Assembly: GCA_903919075.1 (NCBI GenBank)
Contig: CAIXGR010000062.1
Span: 1-40,940 of the forward strand
Origin: an uncultured Bacteroidota bacterium
GTDB taxonomy: Bacteria; Bacteroidota; Bacteroidia; Chitinophagales; LD1
DNA length: 40,940 nt
Direction of reading: 5' to 3'
The translations under genes were made by a program, and so were the position numbers. Under the pieces are notes generated by a model. The model was given only the letters and a program-made list of their open reading frames with translations, did not search any database and was not told where the DNA came from. The number at the start of each line of letters is the position of its first letter. The first letter of the stretch is position 1. Shown here piece after piece: positions 8,074 to 15,422 of the stretch.

Positions 8074-9990
8074 ATGCTGAAAGGTCTGCACTTTACATTT
8101 TTATTGCTGATAACAAGCCACTTAGCTTTTTCAGAAAATGCCGAATCATCCCGAATATTAATTCACACCCTTAATTACTTAAGCCAAGACTATGCCGGCG
8201 CTGTAAAAGATGGCAAAATAATAAGCGCCACCGAGTTTCGCGAAATGCAACAATTTGGCGAATCGTCTATTAAATACTTTAATGAATGTTCTCCTAACTG
8301 GAGCGACAGCGATTCAGCAGCCATAAGGGTTTTAATATACCGACTTGATAGCCTTATCGAAAAGCACGCACCATTTAATGTGGTTTCAACCAGTGCTATT
8401 CAGGTCCGAAATAAAATTATTACAGCATCGGGGTTAAAAATTACTCCTGAAACTTACCCTAGTTTAGAAAACGGCAAAGTTGTTTTTAAAACCGAATGCG
8501 CTAAATGCCACGGACAGAATGGTAGTGGCGATGGCCCCGAAGGCAAAGAACTAAACCCAAAACCCAAAAATTTTCTGGATGATGAAAAAATAAAGCCCGT
8601 CTCACCATTTTTTGTTTTCAATACCGTTCGCCTGGGGGTTGAGGGCACCGGTATGAAAGCCCATACTACTTTAGATGATGATGAGGTTTGGAATGTTGCT
8701 TTTTATGTTTTGTCAATGCGCTACCAGCAGTATACCGATAGCTCCGGAATAAAAAATGATGATATAAAAGGCCTGATAGATTCTATTCCGCTCGAAAAAA
8801 TTGCAACAACTTCTGACGAAGATTTTTTGAAACTGTATTCCATTAAAGATAGTGCCAAAGCAAAGCTATTACTGGCTGCCATCCGTTTAAATCAACCCGC
8901 AAAAGATAACAGCGAGTTTATTACTACCTCTTTAAAATACTTAGATGGTGCCATGGATTTATACAGCCAAGGCAAATATCATGAAGCATCTCAACTGGCA
9001 ATCCTCTCCTACCTCGAAGGTATTGAGCCTATTGAAATGCAATTAAAATCGAACGACCCTAGGTTAATGAGCAAATTGGAGGAGCAACTACAAAGGGTTA
9101 GCCGGTTAATGGAACAACAAAAACCCCAGATTGAAATAAAAGATTCTTTGAATGAGGTAAAAAAATCTATCCATGCCGCTAGCGAAATTTTGAGTAAAAA
9201 AGAATACTCGTTTTTACTGGCCCTATTAATGGCAGTTTCAATTTTATTGCGCGAAGGATTGGAAGCTTTTTTGGTAATCATGGTTATCCTTTCAATTCTT
9301 AAATCAGCCAACTTAAAAAATGCCGCTCGGTGGGTTCACGGCGGGTGGATTGTTGCAGTATTGGCAGGGGTAGTGATGTGGATTATAGGTGGAAGCCTGC
9401 TTAAAGGGCAAATTGAGCACATGGAATTGCTAGAGGGGGTTATTTCCATAGTGGCCGTATTTATGTTGCTATTCGTTGGCTTTTGGCTGCACGGCAAAAG
9501 CGAAATCAATAAGTGGAAAGATTATGTAACCAAAATGATGCAAGGCGCTGTAAAAAGCGAAAGCATGATAGGCCTAGCCAGTCTTTCATTCTTCGTCGTA
9601 TTCCGCGAAGTATTCGAATCAGTATTATTTCTCTCCGCAATAAATATCGAATCGGCGGGCAAGCAAACTAACGCTATAATATTAGGTGTGGTTATTGCTT
9701 TTGTAGTAGTAATAACTTTGGCTGTAATTCTACTAAGGTTTTCAACCCGCTTACCGGTGCCCCAGCTTTTCAAAATTTCTTCATTAGTAATGAGCTTACT
9801 GGCTATTGTACTTGCCGGTAAAGGCATCCATTCATTACAGGAAACGGGCTATGTTGCCATTCATGGTATTCCAATAATACGTATGGAGTTAATAGGGGTT
9901 TTCCCAACTATTGAAACCTGCCTGGCGCAATTAGCAGTAATTATTGTAGTAGTAGTTGTGTGGAATTCTTCGAAGAAAAAAGTAAAATAA
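8074..9990 (+). CDS. Cytochrome c-FTR1 iron permease fusion protein
   Basis: I chose ATG at 8074 (638 residues) because it gives a clean signal peptide (MLKGLHFTFLLLITSHLAFS); a TTG at 8035 would add 13 polar residues. After an N-terminal helical region a c-type haem site is seen (ECAKCHG, CxxCH at 142-146) with a downstream Met (GMKAHTT) as candidate axial ligand. A periplasmic linker, partly coiled, leads to a seven-helix FTR1 permease with the iron motifs REGLE (from Arg393) and REVFE (from Arg511). FTR1 proteins take up ferric iron, usually coupled to oxidation of ferrous iron. The haem domain may oxidise or receive electrons from the iron. Palindromes lie at its promoter. It converges on the glutathione peroxidase gene. 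Confidence 0.9.
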   Translation: MLKGLHFTFLLLITSHLAFSENAESSRILIHTLNYLSQDYAGAVKDGKIISATEFREMQQFGESSIKYFNECSPNWSDSDSAAIRVLIYRLDSLIEKHAPFNVVSTSAIQVRNKIITASGLKITPETYPSLENGKVVFKTECAKCHGQNGSGDGPEGKELNPKPKNFLDDEKIKPVSPFFVFNTVRLGVEGTGMKAHTTLDDDEVWNVAFYVLSMRYQQYTDSSGIKNDDIKGLIDSIPLEKIATTSDEDFLKLYSIKDSAKAKLLLAAIRLNQPAKDNSEFITTSLKYLDGAMDLYSQGKYHEASQLAILSYLEGIEPIEMQLKSNDPRLMSKLEEQLQRVSRLMEQQKPQIEIKDSLNEVKKSIHAASEILSKKEYSFLLALLMAVSILLREGLEAFLVIMVILSILKSANLKNAARWVHGGWIVAVLAGVVMWIIGGSLLKGQIEHMELLEGVISIVAVFMLLFVGFWLHGKSEINKWKDYVTKMMQGAVKSESMIGLASLSFFVVFREVFESVLFLSAINIESAGKQTNAIILGVVIAFVVVITLAVILLRFSTRLPVPQLFKISSLVMSLLAIVLAGKGIHSLQETGYVAIHGIPIIRMELIGVFPTIETCLAQLAVIIVVVVVWNSSKKKVK

Positions 9991-10003
9991 ACTTTTACTT
10001 TTT
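9977..10003. terminator. AT-only hairpin spanning both stop codons of convergent genes
   Basis: AAAAAGTAAAA (9977-9987) pairs with TTTTACTTTTT (9993-10003) around TAAAC. The stop of the FTR1 gene lies partly in the loop and the stop of the glutathione peroxidase gene lies in the right arm, so the 4-base gap is wholly inside the structure. The stem has a single G-C pair, so termination would rely on the T-runs; support is moderate. Confidence 0.45.
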
Positions 10004-10540
10004 CAAAGCCTCTTCAATAGCGCTTATTACTTCTTGCTCAGTAACTTTTTTCCTGGGGTCGAACGAGGCAACAACCATTCCATCTTTATTCACCAAAAAT
10101 TTTTGGAAGTTCCAGGTAACCGGAGCATCAATAACACCATTTTCAGATTTTTGAGTTAAGTAAGAATAAAGCGGGTCTATTTTATCTCCTTTAACCGAAA
10201 TTTTTGAGAACATAGGAAACTTAACATCATAGTTCTTGGTGCAAAACGATTTTATCTCCGAATCAGTACCTGGTTCTTGTCCCATAAAATTGTTTGCTGG
10301 GAAGCCTAATACCACTAAGCCCATGCCTTGGTATTTTTCATACAGCGCTTCTATATCTTTATACTGTGGGGTATTTCCGCAAAGACTGGCAACGTTTACA
10401 ATAAGCAATACCTTGCCTTTGTATTGGTTTAATGAAACATCCTTCCCGTCAATATCCTTCACGGTAAAATCATGAACTGTTTTTACATGCGCTGCTCCTA
10501 TAAAAAAAAGGCCTACGGCAATCAAGGTTATTATTCTCAT
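9995..10540 (-). CDS. Glutathione peroxidase (Cys type), exported
   Basis: The 181-residue thioredoxin-fold peroxidase of the GPx/BtuE family reduces hydroperoxides with thiols. The catalytic set is present: Cys54 in NVASLCGNTPQY, Gln88 in FPANNFMGQEPG, Trp143-Asn144 in VTWNFQKF, and Cys100 in SFCTKNYDVKFP as a possible resolving cysteine. Cys replaces selenocysteine, and thioredoxin is the likely reductant in such forms. The N-terminus (MRIITLIAVGLFFIGAAHV) looks like a signal peptide, so it may act in the periplasm. Family members usually read ASKCGFTPQY; here Leu and Asn replace Lys and Phe around the active cysteine. Its convergence on an iron permease may be coincidental. Confidence 0.9.
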   Translation of the reverse strand: MRIITLIAVGLFFIGAAHVKTVHDFTVKDIDGKDVSLNQYKGKVLLIVNVASLCGNTPQYKDIEALYEKYQGMGLVVLGFPANNFMGQEPGTDSEIKSFCTKNYDVKFPMFSKISVKGDKIDPLYSYLTQKSENGVIDAPVTWNFQKFLVNKDGMVVASFDPRKKVTEQEVISAIEEALKK

Positions 10541-10660
10541 AAATCTGTTCGGTTTGTTTTAATAACAGTTCGCAAATGTAAATGTTTCAACTTAAAGCTA
10601 AACCAAAGTTAAAAAAAACCAGTATAGGGTTTTATTAAAAGAAAAAGTAGCCATAAAAAC

Positions 10661-10690
10661 AAAAACGGGGCTTGCGGCCCCGTTTTTAAA
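10661..10690 (-). terminator. Rho-independent terminator after the hibernation factor gene
   Basis: AAAAACGGGGC (10661-10671) pairs with GCCCCGTTTTT (10677-10687) around TTGCG. On the minus strand it lies just past the stop at 10695 and is followed by a T-rich stretch. The GC-rich core plus flanking A and T runs make it usable in both directions. Confidence 0.85.
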
Positions 10691-10694
10691 TTTA

Positions 10695-10994
10695 TTACAA
10701 TTGCTGTTGTCGTGCTTTTTGTTTTTTCAACTGCTCGGCAATAGTGCGTAGTGCCAGGTCAGTACTTTCTTCAAATGTTTTTGATGTTTTGGTTACAAAT
10801 AATGTTTTCCCGGGAACGTGTAATTTAACTTCTACAATTTTGTCTTTAATATTTTGTTTGGTTTCCATTTTCAGGAAAACTTCGGCTTCGATGATTCTGT
10901 CAAAGAAGGTTTCGAGCTTGGCAAGCTTTTTATTAATAAAATCAACAAGCCCTTCGGATGCATCAAAATGCACAGGATGTATTACCACATTCAT
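10695..10994 (-). CDS. hpf: Short ribosome hibernation-promoting factor (HPF/RaiA family)
   Basis: The 99-residue form starts at ATG 10994 (MNVVIHPVHFDAS); an upstream in-frame ATG would add MFF but fits the family less well. The beta-alpha-beta-beta-beta-alpha fold is legible: VVIHPVHFDAS, then DFINKKLAKLETFFDRIIEAEVFLKME, the strand VEVKLHVPGKTLFVTKTSKTFEESTDLALRTIAEQLKKQK. It ends after the second helix, so it is a short HPF without the dimerisation tail of the long form. Such proteins bind the 30S decoding region in starved cells and protect or pair idle ribosomes. It lies directly downstream of the recombinase gene on the same strand, a neighbourhood I recall from other Bacteroidota. Confidence 0.92.
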   Translation of the reverse strand: MNVVIHPVHFDASEGLVDFINKKLAKLETFFDRIIEAEVFLKMETKQNIKDKIVEVKLHVPGKTLFVTKTSKTFEESTDLALRTIAEQLKKQKARQQQL

Positions 10995-11188
10995 AAAGAA
11001 CAATTTAAATGGTTAAAAAATTTCTTTTACCTGATTCTAAGTTAATTAATTTTTATTTGATACTTCAATGATTTTTACGCAAATAATTTGAAAAGGTTAA
11101 CGCACACATTCAGTGCATATTATAAGCCTAACCCTATTTTATCATTATTTATGTTTTAACTGCTTTTTACTGAATACTGCCAAATTAG

Positions 11189-12076
11189 TTACGCTTTAGG
11201 GTGTGCTTGTTTATATACTTCTTTAAGTTTTTCTATAGTATTATGGGTGTAAACCTGTGTAGCTGCAAGGCTGGAATGGCCCAGTAGCTCCTTAACCGCA
11301 TTTATATCCGCCCCGTTATTCATTAAATGGGTAGCAAACGTATGGCGCAATATATGCGGGCTTCTTTTATGAATAGTGGTTACAAGGTTTAGGTAGTTTT
11401 TTACGTTACCATATACAAACGATGGGCTCATTTTTCTACCCTTATCATCAACCAGTAAAAAATTCTCCTGCTGCTGTTCCATCAACGTTTTTTTCGATGC
11501 AATAAAATCTTTTATCGTAGTTCTTAATTGCGGGTGTATCGGAATAATGCGCTCCTTATTCCCCTTACCTAATACTTTTAGCTGCGAGTTATAAGTGTCA
11601 AAATCCGTTTCGCGCAGATTTATTAATTCATTGCGGCGCATACCGGTGCCATAAAAAAGCTCCAGCATCAATTTATCGCGCAAGCCCTTGTATCCTTCCG
11701 GAAACTCAATCTGGTTCATTAATTTATCGATACCGGTAGACTCAACAAATGCAGGCAAACGTTTCGATGTTTTTGGTGTTTGCACCTTGGACACTGGATT
11801 CTTTTTTATTTCACCCTTCTTCAACAAAAACTTATAAAACGATTTAAGCGCCGAAATTTTCCGATTAACCGAGCGGGCTGTTATTTTTTGTTCCATCATA
11901 CTTACCATCCAACTCCTGATATCATTATGAGAGGCCAGCGTTATTTCGTTGCTCTCATTTTCTGCCAAAAAATCGCTGAACTGTTTCAGGTCATTCTGGT
12001 ATGATTCAAGTGTATGTTTGGAGTAGCGCTTTTCGAAGGCTATAAAATTGAGAAACGATTGAACGGATGGGTGCAT
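11189..12076 (-). CDS. Tyrosine recombinase XerC/XerD-like
   Basis: The 295-residue recombinase has the length and two-domain layout of chromosomal Xer enzymes: an N-terminal SAM-like core-binding domain (FLNFIAFEKRYSKHTLESY at about 8-26) and a catalytic domain. Catalytic residues are Arg147 in GTGMRRNEL, Lys171 in LGKGNKERIIPI, His241 and Arg244 in HILRHTFATH, His267 in LLGHSSLAATQVYTH and nucleophile Tyr276. It probably resolves chromosome dimers at dif rather than moving an element: it sits among housekeeping genes with ordinary base composition and no attachment repeats that I can see. Sequence alone does not separate XerC from XerD. Confidence 0.9.
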   Translation of the reverse strand: MHPSVQSFLNFIAFEKRYSKHTLESYQNDLKQFSDFLAENESNEITLASHNDIRSWMVSMMEQKITARSVNRKISALKSFYKFLLKKGEIKKNPVSKVQTPKTSKRLPAFVESTGIDKLMNQIEFPEGYKGLRDKLMLELFYGTGMRRNELINLRETDFDTYNSQLKVLGKGNKERIIPIHPQLRTTIKDFIASKKTLMEQQQENFLLVDDKGRKMSPSFVYGNVKNYLNLVTTIHKRSPHILRHTFATHLMNNGADINAVKELLGHSSLAATQVYTHNTIEKLKEVYKQAHPKA

Positions 12077-12174
12077 TCTATAAAATTAACGCCTTTTGCG
12101 GCGCTTAATTGCACATTTCAACCTATAGAATAGTTATGGATAGAGGAAAGGGCGAAATGCGAGGGTAATACTCT

Positions 12175-12774
12175 CTAACTCAGCTTAGCCGAAATCAAAT
12201 TAATAAACTCATTACGAGTAGTCTGCTTTTCAAACTCACCGGTAAAGGCCGAGGTAGTGGTAACCGAGTTTTGTTTTTGTACACCGCGCATCATCATGCA
12301 AAGGTGCTTGGCTTCAATAACTACTGCTACCCCTAAAGGCTGCAAGGCTTCCTGAATACAATCTCGTACTTGTGTGGTAAGACGCTCTTGCACCTGCAAC
12401 CGGCGCGCAAATACATCTACTACACGTGCCAGTTTGCTTAAGCCTACAATTTTCCCATCGGGTATATACGCAATATGGGCCCTGCCATAAAATGGCAACA
12501 TATGGTGTTCGCAAAGCGAAAAAAGCTCAATATCCTTTACAATTACCATTTCGCTATGGTGTTCATCAAAAACTGCAGATTTTAAAATTTCAAGAGCATT
12601 AAGGTCATAACCCTGAGTAAGAAAGTGCATAGCCTTCGCGGCACGTTCAGGGGTTTTTTCAAGCCCTACACGAGTTGCGTCTTCGCCAATAATTGAAAGT
12701 ATATCGGCATAGCTTTTATGCATCAACTTAAGCGATGTAGGGTCAAAAGTTTCTACTTTTTGATATTTCTTCAT
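12175..12774 (-). CDS. folE: GTP cyclohydrolase I
   Basis: The 199-residue enzyme turns GTP into dihydroneopterin triphosphate, the first step for folate, biopterin-type and queuosine precursors. Zinc ligands are Cys88 and His91 in [11 protein letters not shown] and Cys159 in [37 protein letters not shown] and [12 protein letters not shown] match conserved family blocks. Length is normal. It follows the pterin synthase gene by 32 bases and the thiolase gene further upstream on the same strand, so these three may form one transcript. The pair with the next enzyme of pterin synthesis fits its role. Confidence 0.96.
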   Translation of the reverse strand: MKKYQKVETFDPTSLKLMHKSYADILSIIGEDATRVGLEKTPERAAKAMHFLTQGYDLNALEILKSAVFDEHHSEMVIVKDIELFSLCEHHMLPFYGRAHIAYIPDGKIVGLSKLARVVDVFARRLQVQERLTTQVRDCIQEALQPLGVAVVIEAKHLCMMMRGVQKQNSVTTTSAFTGEFEKQTTRNEFINLISAKLS

Positions 12775-12806
12775 ATCTGTTGCTGGGTGTTAAGATTGGC
12801 TATTTA

Positions 12807-13214
12807 TCACGTTCCGTAATACTCTACATATATATTTTCCGTTTCTACTAACTTAATGCAATGCAATTGGCAGGTTTTTAAGTGCGGCGCAATCCATTTC
12901 CATATCAGCATTATTATATTTTCAATACTTGGCAACACGCCTTCAAGTTCCGGCACATCAAGATTGAAATTTTTATGATCAAGCTTTTCAAGAACCTCTG
13001 TTTTTAAAATTCTGCTTAAATCATGTGCATTAATTACAAAACCGGTATTCGCATCGGGCTCACCTTTTACAGTAACAAATAATTCAAAATTATGACCGTG
13101 CCAGTTTTTATTAGCACACTTCCCGAATGTAGCTGCGTTTTGCTCATCAGTCCATTTGGAATTATATAGCCTGTGCGCTCCGTTAAAATGTTCTCGTCTC
13201 GTCAAATAAACCAT
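12807..13214 (-). CDS. 6-pyruvoyl-tetrahydropterin synthase / QueD family protein
   Basis: The 135-residue T-fold enzyme acts on dihydroneopterin triphosphate, the product of FolE encoded 32 bases downstream. Zinc ligands are His14 (FNGAHRL), His39 and His41 (NWHGHNF). Catalytic Cys33 lies in FGKCANKNWHGH, and Asp79-His80 in LEKLDHKNFN complete the active site, with Glu124 or Glu126 near the end. The Cys-to-HGH spacing is C-x5-HGH, as in animal PTPS, whereas typical QueD has C-x3-HGH. It may therefore make 6-pyruvoyl-tetrahydropterin or have mixed activity; I would not call it queD without assay. It starts 45 bases after the thiolase stop. Confidence 0.88.
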   Translation of the reverse strand: MVYLTRREHFNGAHRLYNSKWTDEQNAATFGKCANKNWHGHNFELFVTVKGEPDANTGFVINAHDLSRILKTEVLEKLDHKNFNLDVPELEGVLPSIENIIMLIWKWIAPHLKTCQLHCIKLVETENIYVEYYGT

Positions 13215-13259
13215 ATACCAAGTTAGAAGTATGTTCTTCTTTTATCAATTTATAAAATA

Positions 13260-14546
13260 TTATACTCTCTCCAAAATCATTGCATGCCCATGTCCACCGG
13301 CTGCGCAAGCGGCTATCAATGCGTATTTGCCGTTTTCCCTTATCAATCTGTTCGATGCTGTTGTTACCAACCGGGCACCGGTAGCACCAAATGGATGACC
13401 TAACGACAGCGACCCTCCCCACAAATTAAATTTTTCCATCGGTATCACTCCTACCGCTTTATCTCTGCCTAATTTCTGCTTTGCAAATTCATCCGATGCA
13501 AGGCATTTTAAATTGGTTAGAATTTGCCCGGCAAAAGCCTCGTGAAATTCAAACACATCAAAATCACTAAAGTTCATACCCGTTTGTTTCAACAATTTCG
13601 ATACCGCATAAGTTGGGCCCAACAACAATTCATTTTCAATATCGCAACCTACAAACGCGTACGAGTGGATATAAGTTTTAGGGTTAAAATTTAATTGCTT
13701 GGCTTTTTCTTCACTCATCAATAAAACAACTGCTGCACCGTCAGTAAGAAATGAAGCATTAGCAGCGGTAATTGTTCCACCATCTTTTACAAAGGCAGGC
13801 TTTAATCTTCCGACCTTTTCAATAGTAGTATCTGCCCTAAAACCATTGTCTTTTGCTATGCGCTTAAAATTGGGTGGCGCTTCAACCGGGGTTATTTCGT
13901 TAGCCAATAAGCCTTCTGCATCTGCTTTAGCGGCCAGTTGATGCGAACGTACTGCATATTCATCCTGCTCCTTCCGCCCAACATGGTATCGTGCCGCAAG
14001 TATATCGCAATCCAAACCCATAGTGCGATTGGTAAGAAACTCGGCCACCGCCGGTGCCTCGGGAGCAAAATCCGAGAGCCGCAAACTGGCAACAAACTTC
14101 ATCCACTCGCCAAAACCTTTTAACTTTTGTGCTTTAAAAAGTTTCTTGCGCATTCTTTTATTAAATAAAATTGGCGCATCGCTTACACTATCAGTACCAC
14201 CGGCTATTACCACATCAACCTCGCCATTTTGAATAGCATGAACGCCATTTACAATAGCCTGGTTAGCCGAAATACAAGCCATAGTAACGGTATGGCACGG
14301 TGCTGTAAACGGAATACCGGCAGTTAAAGCCGACTCGCGCGCTACATTGCCCGTTTTTACATTGCTGATGGTGGTGCCCATAATTACAGCACCTATTTCA
14401 TTTACATCAATACCGGTTTTGTTCATTAAGCCTTTAATAGCATATTGGCCCAACTGGTAACTCATCAGGTCCATATAATCGGTACCGGAGCGCAAAAAGG
14501 GGGTGCGGCTTCCATCTATTACTACAACGCGTTTACTGCTATCCAT
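13260..14546 (-). CDS. Acetyl-CoA acyltransferase (thiolase, FadI/FadA type)
   Basis: The 428-residue thiolase cleaves 3-ketoacyl-CoA in fatty-acid beta-oxidation or runs the reverse condensation. Active-site residues are the nucleophile Cys91 (TMACISANQAI), His335 in FEFHEAFAG, His384 in GHPFGATGAR and Cys414 in CAAGGHGHA. HEAF and GHPFGATG resemble the FadI/trifunctional-beta type. Its length fits this longer subgroup. No 3-hydroxyacyl-CoA dehydrogenase partner is next to it; it is the first gene of a probable minus-strand run with the two pterin genes, a linkage with no obvious metabolic reason. The divergent spacer to the DUF2147 gene is 169 bases. Confidence 0.93.
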   Translation of the reverse strand: MDSSKRVVVIDGSRTPFLRSGTDYMDLMSYQLGQYAIKGLMNKTGIDVNEIGAVIMGTTISNVKTGNVARESALTAGIPFTAPCHTVTMACISANQAIVNGVHAIQNGEVDVVIAGGTDSVSDAPILFNKRMRKKLFKAQKLKGFGEWMKFVASLRLSDFAPEAPAVAEFLTNRTMGLDCDILAARYHVGRKEQDEYAVRSHQLAAKADAEGLLANEITPVEAPPNFKRIAKDNGFRADTTIEKVGRLKPAFVKDGGTITAANASFLTDGAAVVLLMSEEKAKQLNFNPKTYIHSYAFVGCDIENELLLGPTYAVSKLLKQTGMNFSDFDVFEFHEAFAGQILTNLKCLASDEFAKQKLGRDKAVGVIPMEKFNLWGGSLSLGHPFGATGARLVTTASNRLIRENGKYALIAACAAGGHGHAMILERV

Positions 14547-14715
14547 TACTACGTTTTGAGTGAGCGAAGATAATTGAAGTTACGAGTATTAGTTAACAGA
14601 GTTAATTGCTTTGCAGTCAACAGTTTTAATGCCATAATTTTACAATTAACAAATAGCTGATAACGATTAACTTTCATTACTTTGCGCTAAAATTAAAACC
14701 GTAAGAAGTATTGTT

Positions 14716-15177
14716 ATGAAAAAGCTTTTTATTCCGCTAATTGCCGTTTGTATTGTTTTTTTTATCAATATAAGCCCCTTGTTTGCACAGCAAAAAGACC
14801 AGGTTGAAAGAATATGGTATAATGGCGAAAAGACCAGCAAAATTGAAATTTACCTGGCTAAAGATGGAAGCTATTACGGCAAAATTTATTGGCTGAAAGA
14901 ACCACTAGATAAAGAAACAGGCAAACCGAGGACTGATAAAGAAAATTCAGACAAAAACGCGCGCAGCACGCCGTTGATAGGACTAGTGATTATGAAAGGA
15001 TTTAAGAAAAATCCGGAGGACAAAAACCAATACATAGACGGAACAATATATGACCCTAAAAACGGCAAAAATTACTGCGGCAAAATAACCTTTAAGGGTA
15101 AGTCGTTAGATTTACGCGGTTATATATGCAGGCTTTCTTTTTTAGGAAGAACAGAAACTTGGGAGTTGGCAGAATAG
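14716..15177 (+). CDS. Exported DUF2147 protein
   Basis: The 153-residue product has a signal peptide (MKKLFIPLIAVCIVFFINISPLFAQ) followed by one DUF2147 domain filling the mature protein: RIWYNGEKTSKIEIYLAKDG, YYGKIYWLKEP, LIGLVIMKGF, NQYIDGTIYDPKNGKNYCGKI, LDLRGYICRLSFLGRTETWE. DUF2147 proteins are small secreted beta-rich proteins of unknown function, common in Bacteroidota and Proteobacteria. The two cysteines (in NYCGK and YICRL) could form a disulfide. A TACTTTG element at 14678-14684, one base shorter than the Bacteroidota -7 box, lies 31 bases before the start. The CDGSH gene starts 10 bases after its stop. Confidence 0.9.
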   Translation: MKKLFIPLIAVCIVFFINISPLFAQQKDQVERIWYNGEKTSKIEIYLAKDGSYYGKIYWLKEPLDKETGKPRTDKENSDKNARSTPLIGLVIMKGFKKNPEDKNQYIDGTIYDPKNGKNYCGKITFKGKSLDLRGYICRLSFLGRTETWELAE

Positions 15178-15187
15178 CCAAAAAATT

Positions 15188-15396
15188 ATGGAAGAATTAG
15201 AACAAGAAAAAAAGACTACGCTACTATTCAATTAAAACCACGCGGGCCGGTTACTATTACCGGTACGTTCGAGGTGATACTAGAAGATGGAACTACACTT
15301 GAGAAACGTGAAAAAGTGTCGCTCTGCCGCTGTGGAATGAGCCAGAAAATGCCTTTTTGCGATGGCGCCCATAAGGCGCTTGCATCTATGTTGTAA
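15188..15396 (+). CDS. CDGSH iron-sulfur protein, complete only after a -1 frameshift
   Basis: ATG 15188 opens a frame that stops after 15 codons. The -1 frame, which is open from 15178 and has no early ATG, carries a full CDGSH motif near its end: LCRCGMSQKMPFCDGAH (C-x-C-x2-S-x3-P-x-C-D-G-x-H), which binds a 2Fe-2S cluster. The zero frame reads GAA AAA AAG at 15206-15214, containing the heptamer A AAA AAG in slip phase. A -1 slip there gives a 69-residue protein beginning MEELEQEKKDYATIQLKPRG, the expected shape of a small CDGSH protein. Either the shift is programmed, or one A has been lost from an A-run in the cell or in the assembly. No close downstream stem-loop is seen. Confidence 0.75.
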
Positions 15397-15422
15397 TAAG
15401 CTTTGCGCTACCTGTTGCTACC

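Noticed and set aside
9522-9827. 101-codon minus-strand frame inside the FTR1 domain
   Set aside because: Antisense shadow created by the low-complexity codons of membrane helices.
11189-12076. The XerC/D-like recombinase as the integrase of a mobile element
   Set aside because: It has chromosomal Xer length, lies among housekeeping genes with normal base composition, and no attachment repeats or element genes flank it.
15247-15263. CCGGT/ACCGG hairpin as the stimulator of the CDGSH frameshift
   Set aside because: It begins 32 bases after the slippery heptamer; known stimulators start about 5-9 bases after it. The stem is only 5 bp.
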